A stretch of DNA of 41,950 nt from Deltaproteobacteria bacterium (GTDB taxonomy: Bacteria; Myxococcota_A; Polyangia; Polyangiales; Ga0077539): the NCBI GenBank assembly GCA_947477565.1, contig CANJUR010000038.1, positions 1-41,950 on the forward strand, given 5' to 3'. Below are positions 16,375 to 25,812 of this stretch, one piece after another. Numbering within the stretch: position 1 is the stretch's first letter; every line of letters begins with the position of its first letter. The position numbers were made by a program, and so were the translations under genes. The notes below the pieces were generated by a model that was given only the letters and a program-made list of their open reading frames with translations, was not told where the DNA came from and did no database searches.

Positions 16375-19300
16375 ATGGCACGCGGACCGAAATCCAGGGA
16401 CCTCTCCCTCGCGCAGGCGCTCGGGCAGTTTCTCGAGCGCACGCTGATTCCCGACCTTCGGTTGCGCGTGGAGGAGAGCCCGAGCGTGCAGCGCGCCCTC
16501 AACGACGCCCTCGCCCGGGAGCGCGCCGCGGGGCGCACCGCCGACGACCCCATCGCGTATCGCGAGCGCACGCTCGAACAGGTCGGCGCGGCGTGGCTCC
16601 TCGACTGCGTCTTCGTGCGCTTCCTCGAAGACCGCGGGTTTGTCGCGCACCGACGCCTCGCGGGCGATGGGGCCGTCGATGCGCAGGAGCGCTTCGGCGC
16701 AGCCTTCCCGGGCCTCGCGGGCAACGCGCGGGAGTACCTCCTGGGGGTGTTCCGCGAGGTGGGCAACCTGCCCGGGGCGCGCGAGCTGCTCGGGGCGCGC
16801 AATGACGTCGCGCGGCGGCTCGGTCCGAGCGCGGGGGTGGCGGGCGACCTGCTCCGGCTCTTCCGGGAAGAGCATGCCGACAAGAGCCTGCGTTGGCGCT
16901 TCGACAGCGACGACACGCGCGTCCTCGGGGACCTCTATCAAGACCTCAGCGCCGCCGTGCGCGAACGCTACGCGCTGCTCCAGACGCCGGACTTCGTCGA
17001 GTCGTTCATCCTCGATCACACGCTCGATCCGGCGGTGAAGGAGTTCGGGCTCGACGGGTTTCGGATGATCGATCCGACCTGCGGATCAGGGCACTTCGTG
17101 CTCGGGGCGTTCCATCGGCTGCGCGCGATGCATGAGCGCAAGGACCCGTCGGGGGATGCGAAGCAACATGCGGGGGCGGCGCTCAGGCATGTGTTCGGCG
17201 TCGATCTCAACCCCTTCGCCGTGGCGATCACGCGCTTCCGTCTGCTCGTCGCGTACCTCGGCGCCGCGGGGATCCGCCGCCTGCGGGAGGCGCCGGCGGA
17301 CCTTGCACTCGACCGCCACGTCGTCGTCGCCGACTCGCTGCTGTACGGCGGGAAGAACCCCTCGCTCGCCGAGAGCCTGACCGACAATGCCGCACGACGG
17401 GCTTTGGGCGGCGACCACTTTGTCCTGGAAGATCCGGTCGCGGGACGGGCCGTGTTCGGGAGTGGGTATCACGCCGTGGTGGGCAATCCGCCGTACATCG
17501 TGTGTCGTGATGCCGCGCTTCGAGAGGTGTACCGGGCGCGGTATCCCGATAGCGCGAAAGGGAAGTATGCATTGGCGGCACCGTTCACGGAGCGCTTCTT
17601 CGAACTCGGGATCGATGGCGGCTTCGTAGGACTCATCAACGCCAATAGTTTCATGAAGCGGGAGTTCGGGAAGAGTCTCGTGGAGAAGGTGTTGAATCGA
17701 TTGGACCTCACCGGCGTCATCGACACGTCCGGGGCGTTCATTCCGGGGCATGGAACGCCGACCGTGATTCTCTTTGGTCGGAACCAGCGGCGGAAGAGCG
17801 ACACCGTGCGAGCAGTCCTCGGTCGGCGCGGGGAACCCGAGACGCCGGTGGATCCCGCGAAGGGCAAGGTGTGGTCGTCCATCGCGGGTCATGTGGGGGA
17901 TGCGGCCTTCGAGAACGACTTCGTGACGATTGCCGATCTTTCGCGTGAGACGCTTGCGAAGCATCCGTGGAGCCTCGGGGGTGGTGGCGCAGGTGAGCTC
18001 AAGGAGCAAGTTGAGGCAGCGTGCCCACGTCGCCTCGAGTCGATGATTAGCGCGATTGGCGTAATGGCACTTTGCGGTGAAAATGACTTCTATATCGCAG
18101 CCGACTCGCAATCCTTTACCCGCAATGGAATACCGCCAGAACTGGTGTCGATTCTCGGCTCTGGAGAAGACTTGCGCGACTGGGCGTTACAGCCGTCGGC
18201 GTCACTATTTCCTCACTCCTTTGATGATGGCCGATATACCGAAAACTCGATCACTGAAAGCTGCGCTTGGCCTTACCGAACGAATCTCGCAAATAACATC
18301 TTCTTCGGAAAGACGAAGCGAGCGAGGGGCCTTCACTGGCTGGCGTGGGCTGCTGTGCTTAAAGACAAGCTGGAGAACCCTCGCTCCATTGCCTATGCGG
18401 AAGTCGCAACGCACAACCACTTCGTCCTCGACCAAGGTGGCAAAGTCTTCACGCAGACCGCCCCGGTCATCAAGCTGCCCGCAACGGCGACGGAGGAGGA
18501 CCATCTCGCGCTCCTCGCATGGCTGAACAGCAGCATGGTGTGCTTCTGGATGAAGCAGGTCGCGCAGAACAAGGGCGCTGGCGGGGCCAGAGGTGACGAG
18601 GGCGCCCCTCGACTTCGTAAGGCAGAGTGGGACGAGTTCTTTCAGTTTGCATCTACAAAGATTGAGCAGTTGCCAGTTCCCACTGCCGACTTCGCCTTGC
18701 AGGCTGGTCGCGCGCTCGACGGCAACGCCCACCTGCTTGCGGAATACACACCCGCCTCGCAGTTCGCTACTGGCAAGCCCCCGCCCCAGACCTCTCTGAT
18801 GGATTGTCTCTCCTGGAGCAGATTGTGCGCGCAGAGCACGCAGGAGACCATGGTCGTGCAGCAGGAGGAACTCGACTGGCGCTGGTACGAGCACCTCGGG
18901 CTGCTCACCGACGACGAGCGCACGAAGCACGCCGCCGCACGTGAAGCGGCCATCGAGGACCAGATCATTCCGCCGTACCCAGCGGGGTTGCGGGCCTTCG
19001 AGCGGGCGATGTTCCTTTCCGGCGAGAGCACGGCGTGGTTCGAGCGCAATGGGTATCTGGTTCCGACCCACCCGGTGATGGCGCGGCTGTCCGGGGCGAT
19101 GCAGCGGCTCATCGAAGTGCGCATCGAGATCATCCAGTCGAACCGCTTCATCGGACTGATCGAGCGCCCCGAATACAAGCGCCGCTGGACGAAGCGCGAC
19201 TGGAACGAGGATGTGTGCGACGCCGCCACCACCGCGCTGCTCGATGCGGTGGAGTCCATTGCGAAGAGTGATGTCCTGGTGGAGTCACTGCGGGCGCTCG

Positions 19301-20112
19301 CGAGCGCGGCGCTGCGGGACCCGCGGGTTCACGCGATCGCGGAGCTACGCTTCCCCGGGGAGGACGACCTCGGGCGGGCGCTCGCGGCGCTGGTCGAGGC
19401 CGAGTCCGTCGCCTTCCTCACCGCATGGCGCTTCACCGACTCGGGCCTGGAGAAGCGCGCGCGCTGGGAGACGACCTGGGCTCTCCAGCGCCGCGAGGAC
19501 GCGGGCGAGACGCTCGGCGAGGCGATCCCGGTTCCGCCGAAGTACGAGCGCGAGGACTACCGGGAGCCGCGGTACTGGTCACTCCGCGGGAAGCTCGATG
19601 TTCCGCGCGAGCGGTTTATCGGGTACCCCGGCGCGACCACGGACGACGACCCGTCGCCCCTCTACGGCTGGGCGGGCTGGGATCACCGCCAGCGGGCCGA
19701 GGCGCTCACCGCGCTGTACCTGCGCCGCAAAGACGAAGACGGCTGGACCGCCGAGCGCCTCGGGCCGCTCCTGGCGGGGCTCGATGAGCTTGTTCCGTGG
19801 CTGAAGCAGTGGCATGGCGCGCCGCAGGCCGGGGAGGACCTGGGCGCAGGCGACGCGTACGACGGCTTCGTGGAGACGGAGCTGCACGCGCTGGGGATCA
19901 CCCGGGCGCAGGTGCGCGGGTGGCGGCCGCCGGAGAAGCGGGCCGGGCGGGCGGCCGCGAAGGCGAAGGCCGTGGTGAAGGAAGAGGGCGCGGGGGAAGC
20001 GGCGACGCCGAAGAAGCGGGGGGCGGGCGAAGAAGGGGGCGGCGACGGAGACGGAGGGGTGAACGGCGCGGGTGGAGGAATGGGTCAGAGTTCAAAGAGG
20101 GAAGATCGATGA
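16375..20112 (+). CDS. pglX: BREX-2 adenine-specific DNA methyltransferase PglX
   Basis: A 1245-residue class I methyltransferase, the expected N6-adenine modification enzyme of BREX type 2; modification marks host DNA and is needed for exclusion. Motif I is D233-P-T-C-G-S-G-H-F and motif IV is N371-P-P-Y-I, with a following V-F-G-V-D-L-N-P motif for cofactor binding. The stretch 17990-18840 (residues about 540-820), expected to hold target recognition, is much less GC-rich than the rest. The C-terminal 60 residues are an Ala/Gly/Lys/Glu-rich tail of low complexity. Ribosome binding site GAAGGA at 16357-16362. Its stop overlaps the start of the next gene (ATGA), so an exported protein is translated right behind it. 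Confidence 0.94.
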   Translation: MARGPKSRDLSLAQALGQFLERTLIPDLRLRVEESPSVQRALNDALARERAAGRTADDPIAYRERTLEQVGAAWLLDCVFVRFLEDRGFVAHRRLAGDGAVDAQERFGAAFPGLAGNAREYLLGVFREVGNLPGARELLGARNDVARRLGPSAGVAGDLLRLFREEHADKSLRWRFDSDDTRVLGDLYQDLSAAVRERYALLQTPDFVESFILDHTLDPAVKEFGLDGFRMIDPTCGSGHFVLGAFHRLRAMHERKDPSGDAKQHAGAALRHVFGVDLNPFAVAITRFRLLVAYLGAAGIRRLREAPADLALDRHVVVADSLLYGGKNPSLAESLTDNAARRALGGDHFVLEDPVAGRAVFGSGYHAVVGNPPYIVCRDAALREVYRARYPDSAKGKYALAAPFTERFFELGIDGGFVGLINANSFMKREFGKSLVEKVLNRLDLTGVIDTSGAFIPGHGTPTVILFGRNQRRKSDTVRAVLGRRGEPETPVDPAKGKVWSSIAGHVGDAAFENDFVTIADLSRETLAKHPWSLGGGGAGELKEQVEAACPRRLESMISAIGVMALCGENDFYIAADSQSFTRNGIPPELVSILGSGEDLRDWALQPSASLFPHSFDDGRYTENSITESCAWPYRTNLANNIFFGKTKRARGLHWLAWAAVLKDKLENPRSIAYAEVATHNHFVLDQGGKVFTQTAPVIKLPATATEEDHLALLAWLNSSMVCFWMKQVAQNKGAGGARGDEGAPRLRKAEWDEFFQFASTKIEQLPVPTADFALQAGRALDGNAHLLAEYTPASQFATGKPPPQTSLMDCLSWSRLCAQSTQETMVVQQEELDWRWYEHLGLLTDDERTKHAAAREAAIEDQIIPPYPAGLRAFERAMFLSGESTAWFERNGYLVPTHPVMARLSGAMQRLIEVRIEIIQSNRFIGLIERPEYKRRWTKRDWNEDVCDAATTALLDAVESIAKSDVLVESLRALASAALRDPRVHAIAELRFPGEDDLGRALAALVEAESVAFLTAWRFTDSGLEKRARWETTWALQRREDAGETLGEAIPVPPKYEREDYREPRYWSLRGKLDVPRERFIGYPGATTDDDPSPLYGWAGWDHRQRAEALTALYLRRKDEDGWTAERLGPLLAGLDELVPWLKQWHGAPQAGEDLGAGDAYDGFVETELHALGITRAQVRGWRPPEKRAGRAAAKAKAVVKEEGAGEAATPKKRGAGEEGGGDGDGGVNGAGGGMGQSSKREDR

Positions 20113-21041
20113 AGGATCGGAAGTTCGCGCGACTGAACGCGGCAGCGGTGTTGCTCGGGGTGCTCATGTTTCGCGGGTCGGTGCACGCGCAGGTCTGCCA
20201 TCGGCGATGTGCGGCCGAAGCTCCTCACGACGCGCGGGGATGCTGCCTACGCTCACGAGGACGACACGGAAACGAGACGCAACTGCAGCCATCCAACCGC
20301 GACTCGTGCGTCGAGCCGATGGATGGCTCGGTGTCCCTGACGGGCGTGCTGCGGCGCGTGGCGACCGCCACGAACGAGCCCGGGCGACCCCGGCGAATGT
20401 TCTATCTCGAGTTCAACCCACCGATCTGCGTGCAGGGCATCGCGAACGCGGACGCCGAAGACGAGAACGATCGGCAAGAGGAGCGTGACGTCCGTGTCGT
20501 CGGCATCGCGGAGGAGACCGCGTTGTACGCCGCGCTCCGCTCCCGGATTGGCGCTCGGATCACGATGAGCGGCCGCCCGATCATCCCGCACACGGGGGAA
20601 ATGGGCTCGTTTTGCCTCTTCGATGGGGCCATCGGTGCTTCGCCGCAACCGATCGAGGCGCCGCCGCCCGAGGCGCCCACCGACGACAGCGAGGAGGCCC
20701 CCGAAGCGCGGAGACCCTCGCCCCAGGCCCTGCCTCGCCGTATCGCGCAGGACCTCGCCGCATGCGACGCCTACGTCGTGGGAGTTCGGCGGCGCCGGGT
20801 GATTGGCGTGCAGTTGCAGCGCAGCGGATCACCGCGCTTCGAGGACTTCGCCGAGGAGTTTCGCGAGTGGCTGGAGGCGCAGCAGTCCGGGCGATTCGGG
20901 ACGGCAATGAACGACCTCCGGGCGATCATGGACGAACTTCAGGAAGCCGACGGAGACGGCGGCGACGGGGACGGACCGCCGCCGTCATACCGGGCGCGCG
21001 CGCAGCTGATGCGGCAGATCAACGCGCGTTGTCAGCCGTGA
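20109..21041 (+). CDS. Exported DUF4431-like protein coupled to pglX
   Basis: A 310-residue protein with a Sec signal peptide: basic start MKDRK, hydrophobic core, and cleavage site V-H-A27|Q. The mature N-terminal part (about 70-180) has the pattern of DUF4431 domains: S-L-T-G-V-L strand, F-Y-L-E-F, P-P-I-C-V-Q-G, then a Y-A-A-L-R...G-A-R-I-T-M-S-G-R and H-T-G. Six early Cys suggest disulfides. The second half is a Pro/Glu-rich linker and a charged helical region (about 215-310). The start overlaps the pglX stop (ATGA), which sets this start and implies cotranslation. A periplasmic protein in a BREX operon is unexpected; function unknown. Confidence 0.72.
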   Translation: MKDRKFARLNAAAVLLGVLMFRGSVHAQVCHRRCAAEAPHDARGCCLRSRGRHGNETQLQPSNRDSCVEPMDGSVSLTGVLRRVATATNEPGRPRRMFYLEFNPPICVQGIANADAEDENDRQEERDVRVVGIAEETALYAALRSRIGARITMSGRPIIPHTGEMGSFCLFDGAIGASPQPIEAPPPEAPTDDSEEAPEARRPSPQALPRRIAQDLAACDAYVVGVRRRRVIGVQLQRSGSPRFEDFAEEFREWLEAQQSGRFGTAMNDLRAIMDELQEADGDGGDGDGPPPSYRARAQLMRQINARCQP

Positions 21042-21260
21042 CGGGCGACGAGCCGCGTCGGTGCGAATTGCAAGGGCGAACAGTCGGAAGGAAGGGAGCA
21101 TGGACTGCAGGCGCGATCGAGGACGGCCCTGCGCCAACAGCGCGATCGCAACACCGCGCGCCCTCCTCACCCCATCTCCTCACTTGCATCGGATCTCAAT
21201 AGGCTGTTAGATCGAAACCTGTCGTTCGCGATCCACGGGGGTGGGTGGGAGAGAATTCCG

Positions 21261-22976
21261 ATGGCCGTGATGATTCCCGACCAACCGATCGACTGCCATG
21301 GCAGTCCTGGCGAGCGTGTGGTGTTCGAGGCGCTGCGCGGCATCGACTCGCGCTATTACGTCTTTCATTCCCTGCGGTGGATTCGGGCGGAAGGTGCCCG
21401 CGGCCGACCCAATCAGCTGGGTCAAGTCGCACCTCAGGGCGAAGGAGATTTCGTCCTCTTCGATCCTCAGCGCGGCATACTCGTCATTGAGGTCAAGTCG
21501 GGCGGTATCCGCTTTGAAGCTGGTCGCTGGTTCCAACTGAATCTGGGCACTGGCATTGAGTACCCGATGCAGGATCCTGAGGCGCAGGCCAACCGCACCC
21601 GGTTCTTCCTCGACGACCATTTGAAGACTCGACTGCCCGCGACGATCGCGTGCCCCGTCTATCACGCCGTCTGGTTTCCGTCGGGGGAAGTCTCTCGGGC
21701 CGGTCTGCCACCGCACCTGCCGTCGCAGATACTGCTCGACCGCGCCTCCCTCGGGAATCCAGCCGAAGCGATTAACGAGGCATTCTGCTTCGGCTCAGGC
21801 GAGCGTCGCCGCGTGTCGATCGGCTCAGGCGACGTCAAGAGAATCCTCGACGCTCTCGCCCCACGGCTCGACGTAGCTCCCTCCATGCGACACTCGCTTG
21901 AGAACCGGGAGCGCGCATTCATCCGCTTCACGGAGGAGCAAGCGCGAGTTCTCGACTACCTGGACGAGCAGAGGACCGCAGTGGTGGCCGGCGCTGCAGG
22001 CACGGGCAAAACCATGGTCGCTCTGCAACTTGCGCGCAACCTTGCCGACCTGGGCGAAGACGTGCTGTTTGTGTGTTTCAATGCGCCGCTCCGGCAGTAT
22101 CTCGCCGCGAATCACGGTGGACTGAGAAGGTCATTTCATACTTTCGACAGCTTATCGGTAGCGAAGGTCGGTGACTTCGGAGGTGACTTCGACAAGTCGA
22201 AGGCAGCATTTCTCGAGCTCCTGACTGGTCCCGATGCACCGGTGTTGCCGAACGTGATCATCGACGAGGGACAGGATTTCGAGGACGAGTGGATCGCCTA
22301 TCTTGAGGCAAGCACGAGTGGTCGATTCTACGTGTTCTACGACCGCAACCAGCTCGTCCATCGGGATGTGTTGCCCGAGTGGCTGGTCAGTGCCGAGTGT
22401 CGCCTCGTGCTACGACGAAATTGCCGGATGACTACGCAGATCGCGCGATTTGCCTACCGCTGCTCGCCGACGAGCATCTCTCCTCCGTCGGATACGGTCG
22501 ATGGACCGAAGCCATTCCTTCATCAGTGCCCAAACGAGTCAACTGCGCTGGAACGCGTCCAAGGCCTCCTCAGCGATCTACTCGGTGAACGTGGCTATCT
22601 ACCGCATGAGATCGCCATTCTCACGACGGCCAGCACGCGCGGATCGCTCCTGGGCCGATTCGTCAAAATCGGTGATTTTCCGATTACCGATGTTCCGAAG
22701 AGGGGCGCGGTGATTTTCAGCTCGGTCCGCCGCTTCAAGGGTCTGGAGGCGAAGGTCGTGATTCTCGTTGATCTGAGACCGATCGACCTCGCAGATTCGT
22801 CATCGCGGCGGCTGGTCTACGTCGGCGCGTCGCGTGCCATCCACGAACTTCATGTAGTGTTGCATGACTGCGATCGTGACGGTCTGGCAACGGCGGCGAG
22901 GGCTGTGATCGACGGCGGCAGGAAGGCCAACGCTCACTCGTTGGCCGCGGTTCTCGGCGCAACTTGGGTGGACTAG
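21261..22976 (+). CDS. NERD-domain SF1 helicase (UvrD/DUF2075-like)
   Basis: A 571-residue fusion of a nuclease-related domain and a superfamily 1 helicase. NERD covers about 10-150, with E-G-D-F-V-L-F-D and I-E77-V-K as its nuclease-like core. The helicase has Walker A G244-A-A-G-T-G-K-T, Walker B I-I-D335-E-G-Q-D as in UvrD-type enzymes, an R-R-N-C-R-M-T motif IV-like block, and Y-V-G-A-S-R-A near 520 as motif VI. Such proteins are expected to process nucleic acid ends in an ATP-driven way. The frame begins after a 219-base gap that separates it from the exported protein, with GGGAGAG before the ATG. It opens a three-gene cassette with the gene at 22987 and the RecQ-like gene. Base composition is less GC-rich than the BREX genes (34 of 60 bases at 22081-22140), suggesting separate origin. 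Confidence 0.85.
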   Translation: MAVMIPDQPIDCHGSPGERVVFEALRGIDSRYYVFHSLRWIRAEGARGRPNQLGQVAPQGEGDFVLFDPQRGILVIEVKSGGIRFEAGRWFQLNLGTGIEYPMQDPEAQANRTRFFLDDHLKTRLPATIACPVYHAVWFPSGEVSRAGLPPHLPSQILLDRASLGNPAEAINEAFCFGSGERRRVSIGSGDVKRILDALAPRLDVAPSMRHSLENRERAFIRFTEEQARVLDYLDEQRTAVVAGAAGTGKTMVALQLARNLADLGEDVLFVCFNAPLRQYLAANHGGLRRSFHTFDSLSVAKVGDFGGDFDKSKAAFLELLTGPDAPVLPNVIIDEGQDFEDEWIAYLEASTSGRFYVFYDRNQLVHRDVLPEWLVSAECRLVLRRNCRMTTQIARFAYRCSPTSISPPSDTVDGPKPFLHQCPNESTALERVQGLLSDLLGERGYLPHEIAILTTASTRGSLLGRFVKIGDFPITDVPKRGAVIFSSVRRFKGLEAKVVILVDLRPIDLADSSSRRLVYVGASRAIHELHVVLHDCDRDGLATAARAVIDGGRKANAHSLAAVLGATWVD

Positions 22977-22986
22977 GAGGAGCGAG

Positions 22987-23994
22987 ATGTACAAGTCATG
23001 GAGCCTTGATGAAGACCCTCGACAGGAGTGGGACGCGGTCTGCGCGCCCGAGCACGACGCTCAGGTCACGGCCACGATCGCATCCAATTTCCAGAAGTAC
23101 TTTGACTCGTGGCTGAAGCCTAAGATGCCAGAGGGCGAGGACCTCCTGGCGAAATTGGGTGGCAAGTTCAAGGTGCGTTCTGCCAGGAGCCCAGTCCCGG
23201 CGGCCAGGTTCGACGGGAACATCCTCGGTGACGCGATCGCGAACTACGAGAAGATGGCGGAGCGCTACCGCGACTTCTTCGAGGCCGAGCGGATCCAGGA
23301 GTACCGAGACGACGACCCGGACGCGTTCAAGACCGATCTGTCGAAGAAGTGTCCCGTGATCCAGAGCATCGTTCATTCGAAGCGTGACCAACTGAAGGAG
23401 TGGCGGATGAAGTACAACCAAACCCCCTCCGCAGAATTGCTCGCGACGTTCGAACGCCTGATCTCGTTTTCGGACGAGTACATCACAGAGTCGGGCGACG
23501 AGGAGCAGTACGCCCAGTTCACGCAGTGGGAGGAATTCGACTTCAGCGGCTTCGAGGAAGAACGGTCCGGCATTCCAGGGGTGATCGGCGGAGGGATCAA
23601 GTCGATCGTCCTGTACCATCTTCATCCGAGGGTATTTCCGGAGCGTAGCGGCACTGCTCTCTACGGCCTATACTTCCTCACCGGCGGGTCGCATTTCAGA
23701 CTTCGTAGCAAGACTTCTGAATTTCTCATGATTGACGACCGACAAGGCGGCGCCGACACGAACATGAAGATGGACCACAACTACTGGTATAGCTATCGAT
23801 TGTTTACGTCACACGTGAAGGAACTCGCGCTCCGTATAAGTGCCGCATGCGAGGAGGTGGGTCTCCCATTTGACGTAGACTATCGATATGTCTACGTCGC
23901 ATCGTTCCTGGAACACGTATGCGAGCAGCATCCGGAGGATGTCGCGACGATGCGGGGCGGCGATGAGATGGGTTTTGGATGGGCGGCGCGATGA
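22987..23994 (+). CDS. Protein of unknown family, middle gene of helicase cassette
   Basis: A 335-residue soluble protein that I cannot place in a family. An excellent ribosome binding site AGGAGG (22975-22980) overlaps the stop codon of the NERD-helicase gene, and its own stop overlaps the next ATG (ATGA), so it is bound tightly into the cassette. The N-terminal half is helical and charged (YEKMAERYRDFFEAERIQEY, residues about 85-110). The C-terminal half is aromatic-rich with conserved-looking clusters: YHLHPRVFPER, YGLYFLTGGSHFRLR, MKMDHNYWYSYRLF, and VDYRYVYVASFLE. The HLHP and DHNYW groups could hold metal-binding or catalytic residues, but that is a guess. It shows no signal peptide and no membrane segment. 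Confidence 0.75.
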   Translation: MYKSWSLDEDPRQEWDAVCAPEHDAQVTATIASNFQKYFDSWLKPKMPEGEDLLAKLGGKFKVRSARSPVPAARFDGNILGDAIANYEKMAERYRDFFEAERIQEYRDDDPDAFKTDLSKKCPVIQSIVHSKRDQLKEWRMKYNQTPSAELLATFERLISFSDEYITESGDEEQYAQFTQWEEFDFSGFEEERSGIPGVIGGGIKSIVLYHLHPRVFPERSGTALYGLYFLTGGSHFRLRSKTSEFLMIDDRQGGADTNMKMDHNYWYSYRLFTSHVKELALRISAACEEVGLPFDVDYRYVYVASFLEHVCEQHPEDVATMRGGDEMGFGWAAR

Positions 23995-25637
23995 GCGACG
24001 GCAGCGAGAGTCGGTCTGTACTCCGACGGTACTTTCCGGAGATCTCTTCCTTCAGATCCGGCCAGGAGACAGCGATCGATCGGTCGGTAGCGGGGAAGAA
24101 CACGCTTTGCCTTATGCCAACTGGCGGCGGCAAGTCCCTCGTGTACCAGACGGCTGGCATTCGTCGTGGAGGGACGACGCTCGTTCTCTCGCCCTTGGTT
24201 GCTCTAATGGGAGAGCAGGCTCAGCGGCTCAACGCCCGGGCGGGAATCACGGCGAGTTGTTTGAGCGATCTATCGGGACCTCCGCTCTACAATAGCCTCC
24301 GGGATTTCGACTTCACCCATGGCCCAAACTTCATACTGACGTCGCCAGAGCGGCTTTCGTCAAGCGGTTACCTTGAGTACGCGCTGCGTCGGAACAAGAG
24401 TGCGATCTCGCTGGTCGTCGTGGATGAAGCGCACTGCGTGTCTCAGTGGGGGCATACGTTTCGTCCCGCCTACAGGGCGATTCCCCGATGTCTCGACGCG
24501 ATCTTCGGCCGGGACGAATGGCCCCCGGTACTCTGTCTCACCGCAACGCTCAATCCACGGGACCGCGCGGAGATTGTCTCTGAGTTCCGGATCGCACCGG
24601 AAGACGTGATCACGACGCCCTCGATGCTGAGGGAGAACCTCGTTCTGCGCTGCGAGGAACTCACGGACGAGCCCGCCAAGAAGGTTCGACTCGCCGAGAT
24701 TCTCGCGCAGCACCGTGGAGAGAAGGTCCTAGTCTACGTTCACCGGAAGGAGGGGGAATACGGCACGGCGCAGATGTCGGCCCATTTCGGGTCACTGGGA
24801 ATCGAGTGCGCGTACTACGACGCCGATCTCAAGGACACCGAAAAGGACGCCGCGCTCGCGGGCTTCCACTCCGGTGCCGTCAAGGTCATGTTCGCGACGA
24901 ACGCCTTCGGGATGGGGATCGACATCTCGGATATTCGTGTCGTGGTTCACTACCTCCTGCCGGAGTCGATCGAGCAGTACTATCAGGAGGTAGGGCGCGC
25001 AGGACGAGATGGGAGACCCGCGTGCGGATTCCTCTTGTTCTCCGAAACGAACAAGAAGGTGCGCCGCGATCTGATCAGACGCAGTGTCGTGAAGCGATCC
25101 GAGATCGAGAGAATGTTCGAGACCAAGTTGACGCTTCGCGAGGGACAGACACTTCGGACGATCGACCCGTTCGTTGATATTGTCGAGGACAAGGGCGAGA
25201 GATCGACGTGGTATGCGCTGCAGCTCGCAGGAGTTGTTCAGGTTTTGGCCAAGGGACCTACGAACATCCAGTGTTTCGCGCCCGCTTCAAGGGGGTTTGC
25301 TGGCGATCTTGAGCGCTATCTCGAGGCGGGCTCTCGGGCCGGTCTGATGAACACCGTGGCTCGCAAGCTGGCGCTTCCGGTTCCTAGGATCATCGACGAT
25401 CTCTGGCGATTCTTCCACGAGGGAGGAGCAAAGCTCGTCTCGGCGCCATCGCAGGGGAACTACTTCACGACTCCCGCAGTGCCGCCAGTTGCGGTTTTCG
25501 ATGAGATTGAGAGAGACCTCGCCGTGAAGTTGAACTCGCGGCTCGACGGCTTTGAGAGACTCGTCGAGATGATAGGCGCGGGCGAAGACCCGACGGATCG
25601 AATTCGGGCGCACTTGGGTATCCTGCCCGGATCATGA
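23991..25637 (+). CDS. RecQ-like ATP-dependent DNA helicase
   Basis: A 548-residue SF2 helicase of the RecQ group, expected to unwind DNA 3' to 5'. Walker A is in C-L-M-P-T-G-G-G-K-S near 40-49; motif II with the RecQ-specific aromatic loop is D145-E-A-H-C-V-S-Q-W-G-H; motif V F-A-T-N-A-F-G-M-G-I-D and motif VI Q-E-V-G-R-A-G-R-D-G follow. The C-terminal 200 residues lack the four-Cys zinc site of canonical RecQ and have no HRDC domain, so this is a shortened defence-type relative rather than housekeeping RecQ. ATG at 23991 overlaps the preceding stop; four codons further upstream is another possible start. It is the last gene of the cassette. The gap to the convergent lipoprotein gene is 175 bases. 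Confidence 0.88.
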   Translation: MSDGSESRSVLRRYFPEISSFRSGQETAIDRSVAGKNTLCLMPTGGGKSLVYQTAGIRRGGTTLVLSPLVALMGEQAQRLNARAGITASCLSDLSGPPLYNSLRDFDFTHGPNFILTSPERLSSSGYLEYALRRNKSAISLVVVDEAHCVSQWGHTFRPAYRAIPRCLDAIFGRDEWPPVLCLTATLNPRDRAEIVSEFRIAPEDVITTPSMLRENLVLRCEELTDEPAKKVRLAEILAQHRGEKVLVYVHRKEGEYGTAQMSAHFGSLGIECAYYDADLKDTEKDAALAGFHSGAVKVMFATNAFGMGIDISDIRVVVHYLLPESIEQYYQEVGRAGRDGRPACGFLLFSETNKKVRRDLIRRSVVKRSEIERMFETKLTLREGQTLRTIDPFVDIVEDKGERSTWYALQLAGVVQVLAKGPTNIQCFAPASRGFAGDLERYLEAGSRAGLMNTVARKLALPVPRIIDDLWRFFHEGGAKLVSAPSQGNYFTTPAVPPVAVFDEIERDLAVKLNSRLDGFERLVEMIGAGEDPTDRIRAHLGILPGS

Positions 25638-25812
25638 CTGCGTCGATTGTACCTTCCCGCCCGACCCCGTCGTCACGCTGTCGGGCCGTCGTGATCGCGG
25701 CGCTCGGGCAGCAGCCGTCACGCGCTTTGCTGCAGCGTGGCGAGCGGGCTCGGTTTGGGGAGGTACGAAGCGCACGGGGTCCGGCGTTCGCAAACGAACC
25801 GACGCTCAGCAA

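Noticed and set aside
16186..17019. N-terminal extension of the PtuA-like ATPase across the pglX start
   Set aside because: The extra residues are antisense to pglX, Arg/Ala-rich, and the ATPase begins properly at MLKKLELTG.
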